Positions 27,461 to 34,631 of a stretch of 57,288 bases of DNA are shown in pieces (within the stretch, counting starts at the first letter, position 1; the number at the start of each line of letters is the position of its first letter). The stretch comes from PS1 clade bacterium (lineage in GTDB: Bacteria > Pseudomonadota > Alphaproteobacteria > RS24): positions 1-57,288 of the forward strand of contig QOQK01000005.1 of NCBI GenBank assembly GCA_003331985.1. Direction: 5' to 3'. A program made the position numbers and the translations under genes. The notes below the pieces were generated by a model, which saw nothing but the letters and a program-made list of their open reading frames with translations, did not search any database and was not told the origin of the DNA.

Positions 27461-28087
27461 ATGATTGAGTATCTTAAATTTTTTCATCCTTTGATAATTG
27501 AGGGAGTGGGTGGATATGACAGTAGAGACCCAAAGTCTGTTAGCACGCATATTTTAGATGACCTACAGAAATACTGGCTTAAATTTCCACCCTCAAAGTC
27601 AATTATTCTCGTTACCCAAGGCGACCCATATGAGGAAAGGGGGATATCTGCAATAACTCGTCTGGTATGTGACGGGCTAGATATTCCTAGAGCTTTGATT
27701 TTTCTGGACCCTGACATCGCAGATTATCATTGGCCACTAGCGGACCGCTATAAACTGAAATTCGAAATATCCTATTCATCTATGTCCAGTTGGTTAGAAA
27801 CGCGAACACCAGATGTAGTCTCAAAGATTTCTAGCCAGGTAAGCGCTACCCTCGCTCAGAAAAACGCTCAGCGATTGCAAGAGACCAAAACTACCCTGCC
27901 GAAATATTATTTTGATTTTGTAATGCTTCAAGAGGTAACTAAAATAGCCTGTAAGCAGATTTGCGGAGAGGTTACCATCGCTCATACAAGTAGAGAAATC
28001 AGTCCATTTTCGATAACTAGCTTCTATGAAGTAGGGTTAGGGTTGGGGCTTATATGTGAAAAAGATATGGTTCCTTATTACGATTAA
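27461..28087 (+). CDS. hypothetical protein
   Basis: 208-aa protein from the ATG at 27461 (a TTG seven codons upstream is possible; neither has a strong ribosome site). I do not recognise a family. It has no signal peptide; alternating hydrophobic strands and loops such as SIILVTQGDPYEERG and ALIFLDPDIADYHWPL suggest an alpha/beta fold. It contains three Cys in the C-terminal third, two of them in KIACKQICGE. It is AT-rich like the rest of the island. The 3' end is followed closely by copy 2 of the 61-bp repeat, whose orphan promoter points back into this gene. Confidence 0.6.
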   Translation: MIEYLKFFHPLIIEGVGGYDSRDPKSVSTHILDDLQKYWLKFPPSKSIILVTQGDPYEERGISAITRLVCDGLDIPRALIFLDPDIADYHWPLADRYKLKFEISYSSMSSWLETRTPDVVSKISSQVSATLAQKNAQRLQETKTTLPKYYFDFVMLQEVTKIACKQICGEVTIAHTSREISPFSITSFYEVGLGLGLICEKDMVPYYD

Positions 28088-28136
28088 ATCTGCGCTATAG
28101 CTTTCGATGAACCTACCCTTTCAACCTCTTCTAGAT

Positions 28137-28197
28137 AACGCCTCCTGACTTGAGGTTGCATTATATAATGGATGAAATTAACATTTCAAAGGGTGGT
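28137..28197. repeat. 61-bp direct repeat, copy 2 (orphan)
   Basis: Nearly identical to 27016-27076 (58/61). Here the minus-strand promoter and AGGAGG are not followed by a start codon or a DUF5681 gene, only by the 3' end of the unknown gene at 27461-28087. On the plus strand it ends 21 bases before the DUF4149 gene, mirroring the position of copy 1 before its downstream gene. Confidence 0.93.
28160..28189 (-). promoter_or_regulatory. orphan sigma-70-type promoter in repeat copy 2
   Basis: TTGAAA, an 18-base spacer and TATAAT on the minus strand, followed by a leader with AGGAGG but no start codon. If active, it would make antisense RNA across the unknown gene upstream. Confidence 0.55.
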
Positions 28198-28218
28198 TTA
28201 ATCATTTAGAGGTCATGG

Positions 28219-28635
28219 ATGTTCATCGGATTGTTTCTAATTTTGCACGCCATGGTTTTGGGCTTCATGGTGCTTTTTTTGAGTGTAATCGCCCCATCTG
28301 TCTTTACATCGCTTGATGAAGAGAATGCAGGTAAGCTGCTTCGGAAATTATTCCCTAGAATGTTCATATATGGTCTGGTGCTCACTCTATTTGCTTGTTT
28401 TTTCGCATATCAGGCTGGGAGAGGTGATTTAGCGATACTGACAATGGTTTCAACCTTCGGCTTTGGATTTAACGCTTTTTATTTAACGCCATTAATCAAT
28501 GAAAAAAGAGATGCATTGCTTAAAGAGCCTAATGCCTTTAGCAAAAGTTTTGATTTATTGCATCGCCTCTCGGTAAGTATTTTTATGGTGCAAATGATAA
28601 TTTCTATTGTTGCCTTAGCTTGGGTTCATCATTGA
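28219..28635 (+). CDS. DUF4149 domain-containing membrane protein (TMEM205-like)
   Basis: 138-aa inner-membrane protein with about four hydrophobic helices (residues 3-28, 47-66, 71-92, 112-135). The conserved pattern is a first helix ending near APSVF, then NAGKLLRKLFPRMF, then the loop NAFYLTPLINEKRD. The family has no settled function. It is transcribed away from copy 2 of the 61-bp repeat. Confidence 0.82.
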   Translation: MFIGLFLILHAMVLGFMVLFLSVIAPSVFTSLDEENAGKLLRKLFPRMFIYGLVLTLFACFFAYQAGRGDLAILTMVSTFGFGFNAFYLTPLINEKRDALLKEPNAFSKSFDLLHRLSVSIFMVQMIISIVALAWVHH

Positions 28636-28679
28636 GACATGGCGCAAATGAAAATTAATCAAATACTGGAAATGCTGAA

Positions 28680-28730
28680 ATGAAACCACTACTCCTCACT
28701 ATCGCACTGCTTTTCTCGACGCCAGCTTGA
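28680..28730 (+). pseudogene. truncated signal-peptide start fragment (copy B)
   Basis: A 16-codon frame reading MKPLLLTIALLFSTPA then TGA. The last 21 bases are identical to the signal-peptide region of the SOUL gene (29923-29947), where the following codons continue as TGG GCG. It therefore looks like a copied start of a secreted-protein gene that lost its body. It ends 21 bases before the YdjM-like gene. Confidence 0.5.
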
Positions 28731-28751
28731 ACGAGAGCTTGTTAAACTGAC

Positions 28752-29765
28752 ATGGACCCAATATCTCAAGGAACAGTTGGAGCAGCTTTTGCGCAATCAG
28801 CGGCAAATAAAAATAATATTGCAAAGATAAGTGTCGTCGGTTTTCTTGCTGGATTGGCGCCCGATTTAGACGTTTTAATTCAGTCGTCGACTGACCCCGT
28901 TTTATTTCTTGAGTACCACAGGCAATTTACTCATTCCCTTATCTTTATTCCCTTTGGGGCGTTAATCGTCTCCACCCTTATTTTCCCATTGGTTAGAAAA
29001 TCTCTCAGTTTTCAAGCGACCTATTTGGCAAGTTTTTTGGGCTATGCGACCCATGGTTTGCTGGATGCATGCACATCTTACGGTACGCTTCTCTTTTGGC
29101 CCTTTTCCAATGAGCGCATAACTTGGAATAATATATCTATTGTTGACCCGCTCCTTACAATTCCCGCCCTCATTTTTCTGGCCGCGGCAATCAAAACAAG
29201 TCGGCGGCGATTTAGTTTTCTTGCGGTTGGGTGGATTGTCTCATATCTGGCGTTAGGTCTTGTTCAGTACGAGAGGGCATTGTCATCTGGTATCAAACTG
29301 GCCCAGTCAAGGGGGCACAGTGCAGAGCGTATGACTCTTAAGCCATCTTTTGGAAACCTAATTCTCTGGAAGTCCATTTATCAGTATGGAGATAGTTTTT
29401 ATGTTGATGCCATTCGCGCTGGACGCACCCTGACTTGGTGTCCAGGCGAAACTATTAAAATATTTGACTATCAATACCACTTACCAGATTTAGAAAAAAA
29501 TAGTCAGCAGATGAAGGACATTGAAAGATTTCGTTGGTTTTCACAGGATTATTTGGGCTTTGACGGCGATAAAAATCTTGTCACAGATGTACGTTACTCG
29601 ATGGTTCCAAATCAAATTGCGCCTATGTGGGGGTTGGTTATTAAAGAACAGCAGGGCACAAATCAGCACGCGGTTTGGTGGGCAAGCCGCGATTTAGATG
29701 ATGAAAGTTTGACTTTATTTAAGGAAATGTTGCTTGGTGATAAATGTGCCCAATCACCCAGTTAA
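28752..29765 (+). CDS. YdjM/DUF457-family metal-dependent hydrolase, membrane-bound
   Basis: 337-aa inner-membrane protein of the YdjM (LexA-binding, inner membrane-associated putative hydrolase) group. Conserved polar motifs that could bind metal are DPISQGTVGAAF at the start, FLAGLAPDLDVL, YHRQFTHSLIF, ATHGLLDACTSYGT and FWPFS. Four to five membrane helices occupy the first 190 residues; the C-terminal 150 residues are soluble. The reaction is unproven. E. coli ydjM is SOS-controlled, but I see no LexA site here. Confidence 0.85.
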   Translation: MDPISQGTVGAAFAQSAANKNNIAKISVVGFLAGLAPDLDVLIQSSTDPVLFLEYHRQFTHSLIFIPFGALIVSTLIFPLVRKSLSFQATYLASFLGYATHGLLDACTSYGTLLFWPFSNERITWNNISIVDPLLTIPALIFLAAAIKTSRRRFSFLAVGWIVSYLALGLVQYERALSSGIKLAQSRGHSAERMTLKPSFGNLILWKSIYQYGDSFYVDAIRAGRTLTWCPGETIKIFDYQYHLPDLEKNSQQMKDIERFRWFSQDYLGFDGDKNLVTDVRYSMVPNQIAPMWGLVIKEQQGTNQHAVWWASRDLDDESLTLFKEMLLGDKCAQSPS

Positions 29766-29895
29766 TGCACATCTTTTTAGATTTCACCAACCTCAAACAA
29801 CAGTTGAGTAATTATATCTAAAATAGAACTGATTACTTTGCAGAGCGATCAGAAATGCATAATAATTGGCTGAGATATCTGCTGGAGGCAGAGTG

Positions 29896-30519
29896 ATGAA
29901 ACAAATTTTAGTCATTATTATTATGCTTTTCTCGACGCCAGCTTGGGCGGAATACGAACAGCCGAGTTATAAAGTTATTCTTGAGCAGGATAAGTTTTCT
30001 ATAAGAGATTACTCAGAAGTTATTGTTGTTGAAACTGAAGTGGTGGCCTCAAGAAGGGATGCAACAAGCGAGGCATTTCGCAAGTTGTTTAGATATATTA
30101 GTGGAAACAACGAAGCTAACTTGGAAATCTCAATGACTTCACCTGTGGCGCAAACTTTAACCAATCAAGATGGTGAAATTGGCGAGAATTGGGCTGTAAG
30201 GTTTTTTTTGCCAAGGAGTTTGAGCGAAGAAAATATACCTAAGCCCAGTGAGACGGGTGTGGCAGTTGTGAAGCTTAAGGCTCAGAAATACGGCAGTGTA
30301 TCTTTTAAAGGAACACAAAATGATAAAAAGGTTTCGGAAAATTTAGCAAAGCTTGAGGCATTCATTGCTGAGAATGATTATGAGGTTTCAGGCCCCCCCG
30401 TCTATGCTTTTTATGACCCGCCTTTTATTCCATGGTTTTTAAGGGACAATGAGATTTTACTTCCTGTGATTGCAAATCAAATAAATTCTGAAAACCCTGG
30501 AGGGTATAAAACTGAATGA
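29896..30519 (+). CDS. SOUL heme-binding family protein, secreted
   Basis: 207-aa protein with signal peptide MKQILVIIIMLFSTPAWA, so periplasmic. The mature part follows the SOUL/HBP pattern: SYKVILEQDKFSIRDYSEVI, a middle AFRKLFRYISGNN, MTSPVAQT, and the C-terminal YAFYDPPFIPWFLRDNEILLP. SOUL proteins bind heme or related tetrapyrroles. GGAGG precedes the ATG at 29896, which I prefer to an in-frame GTG-type start 30 bases upstream. Its signal-peptide DNA recurs as truncated copies elsewhere in the island. Confidence 0.9.
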   Translation: MKQILVIIIMLFSTPAWAEYEQPSYKVILEQDKFSIRDYSEVIVVETEVVASRRDATSEAFRKLFRYISGNNEANLEISMTSPVAQTLTNQDGEIGENWAVRFFLPRSLSEENIPKPSETGVAVVKLKAQKYGSVSFKGTQNDKKVSENLAKLEAFIAENDYEVSGPPVYAFYDPPFIPWFLRDNEILLPVIANQINSENPGGYKTE

Positions 30520-30648
30520 AACCATCACTTTCAGAATATTTATTTTTCAGTTTTCCCCACACTTCACAATCTTATCAGCACTATATTTTATTTCCGACTA
30601 ATCCGATTTCTTTTCCTTTCGTAAAGAAAATATGAAGGAGATACTGCA

Positions 30649-31560
30649 ATGTTTAGGCACATTTTAATTTTTTTGATTTCATTGACACTCTCTGCTTGCG
30701 GCGGTGGCGGCGGCGGTGGTGGATATGGAGGTAATTCATTAACTCAAAATAATGGTGACACATCCATCCCGGGGGCGGGCCCTACAACGACGGAAAACTC
30801 AGCTATTACATTGTATACCAGTGATGGCGAACAATATTCAGGTGAGTATCATCAAATGGAAAATGGAACTTATCATTCCGGCACTACCCACGATGCAACT
30901 TTGCCGGAGGGTCATCAAATACTCACACAAACACCGCCTGCAAACCCGACTGAGGTTCCTAATACAACTAGGACACAATCAAGCGGATATTCGGATAACT
31001 CAGGCTCAGGTTACGGATTAGCCCAATCAAAATTTGATATTTTCAATAATGTTTATGAGGCAGAAGGCGTAACCATTGTAACCAACCTTCCTCAGAATTT
31101 TCAATTACCCTTTAAGGGTACAAACCTGTCGGTATTCACAACCTCAAATATTTCAAGAAAGAATGAACTGCTCAGTAGCATTGAGAGATACACAACCGGT
31201 CTGACTTTTGAGCTGAACAATATCAGTGATTATAAGCTTTTAAGCTCCTTGGGTGTTTCTCATATTTCCGGTTACGGTGATTTTGAAGACGCTCTGGGAA
31301 CTGTCCTTGAATTACAGATGAAATCTACAAGTCAAGATCCAAGCAGCATTACTTTTAGAGTTTCAAGTTTTGTTCATCCGATCAGAGGATCTTTTTATAA
31401 TTTTGATCGTGAGGACGAAACATATGAGGTGCGTTATGAGAAAAAATTCTACATAGCAAACCACAAGTTAGGTGTTGAGTTGAATTATAAAGATAAATCT
31501 TCGTCTGTTAATACATATGATTTTGATACGCTGAAAGTCATATTCAAAGCTGATTTTTAA
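30649..31560 (+). CDS. glycine-rich hypothetical lipoprotein
   Basis: 303-aa lipoprotein with signal segment FRHILIFLISLTLSAC and lipobox LSAC, followed at once by eight glycines and a low-complexity Thr/Ser/Asn/Gly stretch to about residue 120. The remaining 180 residues are beta-rich (VTIVTNLPQNFQL, YEVRYEKKFYIANHKLGVELN). I recognise no family; a tethered, surface-exposed beta domain on a flexible Gly/Ser linker is the likeliest architecture. An AAGGAG lies 9 bases before the ATG. Confidence 0.75.
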   Translation: MFRHILIFLISLTLSACGGGGGGGGYGGNSLTQNNGDTSIPGAGPTTTENSAITLYTSDGEQYSGEYHQMENGTYHSGTTHDATLPEGHQILTQTPPANPTEVPNTTRTQSSGYSDNSGSGYGLAQSKFDIFNNVYEAEGVTIVTNLPQNFQLPFKGTNLSVFTTSNISRKNELLSSIERYTTGLTFELNNISDYKLLSSLGVSHISGYGDFEDALGTVLELQMKSTSQDPSSITFRVSSFVHPIRGSFYNFDREDETYEVRYEKKFYIANHKLGVELNYKDKSSSVNTYDFDTLKVIFKADF

Positions 31561-31872
31561 TCCGCTAAAGGTGTTGTTTTTTGCCTTTAGGCGTGTCACA
31601 GAATTTGAAACGGTAACTTTTTAAAATCTGAGCTGCTTGTCTTGTATTTCAATACCACGCGGATGCGAGCCGGAGGCGTTGTCGCCGTATTCAAAGGCTT
31701 ACCATGGCGCATTATGCCAAATATTTCTTGCTGCAAAACTTTTAGCCCTCACAATTATAAAGCTATTCTTGTCGCCAGTTTGGGCTGAGGAAGTCTTCCA
31801 TTAGTGTTCAGGTGACATAGGTGCGGGGCTTCCCCCATCAGAAAATGAAAAAAATTTATTGAGGGGTGGCAA
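31561..31872. other. 312-base gap with gene debris
   Basis: No intact gene is visible. A CTAAAGG/CCTTTAG inverted repeat at 31564-31590 lies just after the lipoprotein gene but lacks a 3' T-run. At 31621-31698 the minus strand reads 25 codons containing GDNASGSHPRGIEI and ending in a stop, like the tail of a lost gene. At 31758-31797 the plus strand reads KLFLSPVWAEE, a degenerate copy of the signal-peptide sequence of the SOUL gene, soon ending in a stop. Confidence 0.5.
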
Positions 31873-32679
31873 GTGTCTGGAGCCATGGATGAAACTCACA
31901 AAATTCTACTGTCGGTCAAAGGGCACCCTTATGAGCGTCAGGCGTTTTACGATATTTTTGATGATATGGACAATCTTGACTGGACGTTGGTTGAGCAACC
32001 CGCCTCGCAAGCACTTTTTAATATTAATCAGGCGGCAGCTTTTGATGCGCTGGTGCTTTATGATATGCCCGGCATCACCTTCCATGAAAATGCGCCGCCG
32101 GATATCTCATCGCCGCCCGAAGTCTATCAGCGCGATTTTCAACAGCTTGTCGAAGCCGGTCATGGGTTTGTTTTTTTGCATCATGCGATTGCGGGCTGGC
32201 AAGATTGGGAAGCCTATAGCGAGATTATCGGCGGGCGGTTTTTCTATTTACCGCGTGAATTGCGCGGCGAAAGGCGACAGGATAGTGGCTACCGCCATGA
32301 TGTGACGCATCAGGTGGAGGTGTTGGCAGATCATCCTGTGACTGCGGGCCTGCCACCGCATTTTGAAGTTACTGATGAGCTTTATCTTTATGAGGTATTC
32401 GAGGACGATGTCACACCGCTACTGCGCAGTGATTTCAATTTCACGGCGAATAATTTTTATTCCGCTACTGCCGCCGTGCGTGATGGCCGACTAAATGATA
32501 ATAGCGGCTGGGCGCACAATCAGGGCAGTTCTCTCGTTGGATGGACAAGGGAGGTCGGCGGAAGTCGAATTGTCTATCTCCAATTCGGTGATGGCCCATC
32601 CGCTTATGCCAATCCGCATTACCGAAGGCTTATTGCCAATTCTATTGAATGGGTCAGCACTAAAGGCCGACCACTTTAG
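31873..32679 (+). CDS. ThuA-like domain protein
   Basis: 268-aa protein of the ThuA-like group (class I glutamine-amidotransferase-like fold), often linked to sugar or glycoside catabolism. Family segments: DALVLYDMPGI, GHGFVFLHHAIAGWQDW, DHPVTAGLPPHFEVTDELYLYEVF and the closing GGSRIVYLQFGDGPSAYANPHYRRL. I use the GTG at 31873 with GAGGGG upstream; an ATG four codons later is possible. No signal peptide. A second ThuA-like gene lies at the right end of the window (56373). Confidence 0.87.
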   Translation: MSGAMDETHKILLSVKGHPYERQAFYDIFDDMDNLDWTLVEQPASQALFNINQAAAFDALVLYDMPGITFHENAPPDISSPPEVYQRDFQQLVEAGHGFVFLHHAIAGWQDWEAYSEIIGGRFFYLPRELRGERRQDSGYRHDVTHQVEVLADHPVTAGLPPHFEVTDELYLYEVFEDDVTPLLRSDFNFTANNFYSATAAVRDGRLNDNSGWAHNQGSSLVGWTREVGGSRIVYLQFGDGPSAYANPHYRRLIANSIEWVSTKGRPL

Positions 32680-32771
32680 GTTTAATGTCTAAGGCAAAAA
32701 TTAACGAAAATCATGTTGATGCGCCTGCAAGTAAACCTAAGTTAATAGTGTTATAAACTATGGAGGCTTAA

Positions 32772-32996
32772 ATGCTTAAACTGCTCACACCGTTTGTTAT
32801 TGTGTTTCTGATGATGGGTCTTGTTAATACACCATCACAAAATGGATACGCCACTCCTTCAAATCTTGAAATGTCTTCAGGTTCATTAATGCTTGCCGGC
32901 CATTGTAATGGCGACCATGGCGATGATGATCACGGCGATGAAGAAGATGCAGGTGAAGGTGAATCCAGCAACGCCGGAACCACTTACAGATCATAA
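32772..32996 (+). CDS. small secreted His/Asp/Glu-rich peptide
   Basis: 74-aa product with a good ribosome site (GGAGG) and an N-terminal hydrophobic segment (LLTPFVIVFLMMGLVNT), so likely exported. The C-terminal part is GHCNGDHGDDDHGDEEDAG, a dense cluster of His and acidic residues that could bind divalent metal. A strong terminator follows, which supports expression as a short transcription unit. I recognise no family; metal binding is inference from composition. Confidence 0.65.
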   Translation: MLKLLTPFVIVFLMMGLVNTPSQNGYATPSNLEMSSGSLMLAGHCNGDHGDDDHGDEEDAGEGESSNAGTTYRS

Positions 32997-33026
32997 AACC
33001 TACCAAAAATTTCAAATTACTTTAAT

Positions 33027-33053
33027 GCCCCGCTATCATGCGGGGCTTTTTTT
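33027..33053 (+). terminator. intrinsic terminator
   Basis: GCCCCGC pairs with GCGGGGC across a 6-base loop and is followed by seven T residues. It ends the small peptide transcript and lies just beyond the stop of the convergent SMR gene. Confidence 0.88.
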
Positions 33054-33057
33054 ATGT

Positions 33058-33399
33058 TTATGCGTCAAAAAAGGTCGTGGGTGTTTTGAATATGTTCACA
33101 ATAATCACGCCGAGAACAATGAGGCTCAATCCGAAAATGACCTGCCAATTAAGACTTTGCTTATGAAAAAAATAGCTGAGGACGGTCACAGAAAAAACAC
33201 CTAGCCCGGCCCAAGATGCATAGACAATTGATAGGGGTAATTTTTGAGAGAGATAAGCAAGCAGATAAAATGAGATTGCATATGAAACGAGCGTGATGGA
33301 GCTAGGCATAAGCTTGGTAAAGTTTTGTGTGGCAGGGAGCAGCATCGTGCCCAATACTTCAAAACTGATGGCGATGAATAGCAGAAGATATAAATTCAT
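33058..33399 (-). CDS. small multidrug resistance (SMR/EmrE-type) transporter
   Basis: 113-aa inner-membrane protein with four helices. The essential membrane-embedded Glu14 of SMR exporters is present at exactly residue 14 (AISFEVLGTMLL), and the third-helix pattern SIVYASWAGLGVFSV is typical. These dimeric antiporters expel cationic compounds, or guanidinium in a sub-group, using protons. Closest type is EmrE/QacC rather than a paired system, since only one SMR gene is present. It converges on the small peptide gene. Confidence 0.9.
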   Translation of the reverse strand: MNLYLLLFIAISFEVLGTMLLPATQNFTKLMPSSITLVSYAISFYLLAYLSQKLPLSIVYASWAGLGVFSVTVLSYFFHKQSLNWQVIFGLSLIVLGVIIVNIFKTPTTFFDA

Positions 33400-33642
33400 A
33401 TAATCAGTCTACACGATAGTGCTCAGCTATTGCTAAGCATAATTACGGGCGATTTTGAGAGCGATATTTGTGTTTTTTTATGAAAAATTTAATCATCAAA
33501 ATCTATATTTTCAGTAGCAATTTTGTTCTGCTCCTGTTAGCAATATTATGACGGGTAATTTAAGGCATGTTTTAGCCCGCTCCCAACTCTTGTTGTTCAA
33601 GTTTTTGGTAAACACACAAATTTTGCCTAACTTGGATTTAAG

Positions 33643-33846
33643 ATGACTACAGGAACTTGTAAGTGGTTCAACGCCACAAAAGGATACGGATTTATTGCTG
33701 TTGAAGGTGAAAATGACGTATTCGTGCATATCTCAGAAGTACAAAAATGCGGAATTACCCTTGATGAGGGAACCGTTGTTACTTTCGAGAAGCAGGTTGG
33801 GAATAACGGCAAGCAATCTGCCTGCAATCTGGCACTTGCTGAATAG
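33643..33846 (+). CDS. cold-shock protein (CspA family)
   Basis: 67-aa single-stranded nucleic acid-binding protein. RNP1 is KGYGFIAV and RNP2 is VFVHISE; it starts TGTCKWFNATKGYG. There is no convincing ribosome site, and a long AT-rich leader of over 200 bases lies upstream with no gene in it, consistent with the structured 5' UTRs that control csp translation. Two hairpins follow the stop. Confidence 0.93.
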   Translation: MTTGTCKWFNATKGYGFIAVEGENDVFVHISEVQKCGITLDEGTVVTFEKQVGNNGKQSACNLALAE

Positions 33847-33868
33847 CTAACCTTTATCAGGCTTTTTA

Positions 33869-33918
33869 AAAATACCCTCCGTTAATGCTTTTGTCGATTA
33901 ACGGAATAAGGGTATTTT
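33869..33918 (+). terminator. long hairpin downstream of csp
   Basis: An outer stem AAAATACCCT/AGGGTATTTT and an inner stem CCGTTAAT/ATTAACGG stack with a 4-base bulge and a 10-base loop. The T-rich right arm could act as the terminator tail. It may also stabilise the csp mRNA. Confidence 0.6.
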
Positions 33919-33947
33919 GTCTGATTTTGGGCTTTCAAATAATTAAA

Positions 33948-33976
33948 ACACGCCCCAATGCCGGGCGTGTTTTTTT
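33948..33976 (+). terminator. second intrinsic terminator downstream of csp
   Basis: ACACGCCC pairs with GGGCGTGT across a 7-base loop, followed by seven T residues. It backs up the hairpin 30 bases earlier and insulates the bfr gene. Confidence 0.85.
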
Positions 33977-34021
33977 GTTTAGCCCAAATTTTGAAGAGTG
34001 ACAGGGCCTCTAGTTGCGAAT

Positions 34022-34034
34022 GGTAATGCTTATC
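34022..34034. promoter_or_regulatory. Fur-like box upstream of bfr
   Basis: GGTAAT-G-CTTATC fits the 6-1-6 Fur pattern (GATAAT-N-ATTATC) at 10 of 12 positions, about 100 bases before the bfr start. An AT-only inverted repeat ATTGTTT/AAACAAT (34046-34061) lies just beyond it. Confidence 0.35.
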
Positions 34035-34136
34035 AGTTGCAAGCTATTGTTTTTAAACAATTTTTTCTTTTCTTTTTGCGAATATAGATTATATATAACC
34101 TTAATTGACATCCATCTTTATAATAAGGAGAGCATT

Positions 34137-34613
34137 ATGAAGGGCAGTCCAGAGGTCATTAAGCACCTTAATACTATTTTAAAAAATGAACTGACAGCAA
34201 TTAATCAGTACTTCTTGCACGCACGCATGCTCAAAGATTGGGGCTTTAATGTTCTGGGTGATAAGGTCTATCACGAAAGTATCGGTGAAATGAAACATGC
34301 CGATATGATTATTGGCCGCGTCCTGATGCTTGAAGGATTACCAAATCTTCAGGATCTGGGACTGCTTAAAATCGGGCAAAATGTGCCTGAAATGCTATCA
34401 GCTGATCTTTCCGTCGAGATGCTTAATCAAAGTTGCCTCAAAGAGGCGATTGTTTTGTGTGAAAATGAGCGCGATTTTATCACTCGGGATATTTTTGACA
34501 AAATCTTAGACGACACAGAAGAACATATTGATTGGATTGAAACCCAACAGGGTCTTATTGAAAAAACAGGCCTTGAAAACTATCTGCAGGAGCAGATCGG
34601 AACAGAGGCATAA
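34137..34613 (+). CDS. bfr: bacterioferritin with altered ferroxidase ligand
   Basis: Iron-storage subunit (158 aa) of a 24-mer cage. The start [12 protein letters not shown], the heme ligand Met52 and ferroxidase ligands Glu18, Glu51, His54, Glu94 and His130 are in place. The bridging ligand Glu127 of other bacterioferritins is Thr here (codons GAC GAC ACA GAA GAA CAT), with Glu128 and Glu129 next to it. The ATG at 34137 follows AAGGAG; the longer open frame upstream is not used. bfd converges on it 18 bases away. Confidence 0.95.
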   Translation: MKGSPEVIKHLNTILKNELTAINQYFLHARMLKDWGFNVLGDKVYHESIGEMKHADMIIGRVLMLEGLPNLQDLGLLKIGQNVPEMLSADLSVEMLNQSCLKEAIVLCENERDFITRDIFDKILDDTEEHIDWIETQQGLIEKTGLENYLQEQIGTEA

Positions 34614-34631
34614 ATTTAATGATTTATGTGT

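Noticed and set aside
28164-28169. Plus-strand -10 box (TATAAT) in repeat copy 2 driving the DUF4149 gene
   Set aside because: No acceptable -35 box at 16-18 bases upstream; the same bases serve a much better minus-strand promoter.
30516-30630. Third signal-peptide start fragment at the SOUL gene stop (ATGAAACCATCACTTTC)
   Set aside because: Only the first three codons match the other fragments; the rest differs and no export-like segment follows.
33027-33053. Same hairpin as terminator for the SMR gene
   Set aside because: On the minus strand the stem is not followed by a T-run, so it is one-directional.
26509-33400. att duplication of the tRNA-Gly 3' end
   Set aside because: I looked for the T-arm/acceptor sequence (TTCGAATCTCATCGCCCGCT) downstream and found no second copy, so island borders cannot be set this way.
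34046-34061. AT-only inverted repeat ATTGTTT/AAACAAT followed by Ts as a terminator
   Set aside because: The stem has only two G-C pairs and lies far beyond two good terminators; it is more likely an operator or chance.
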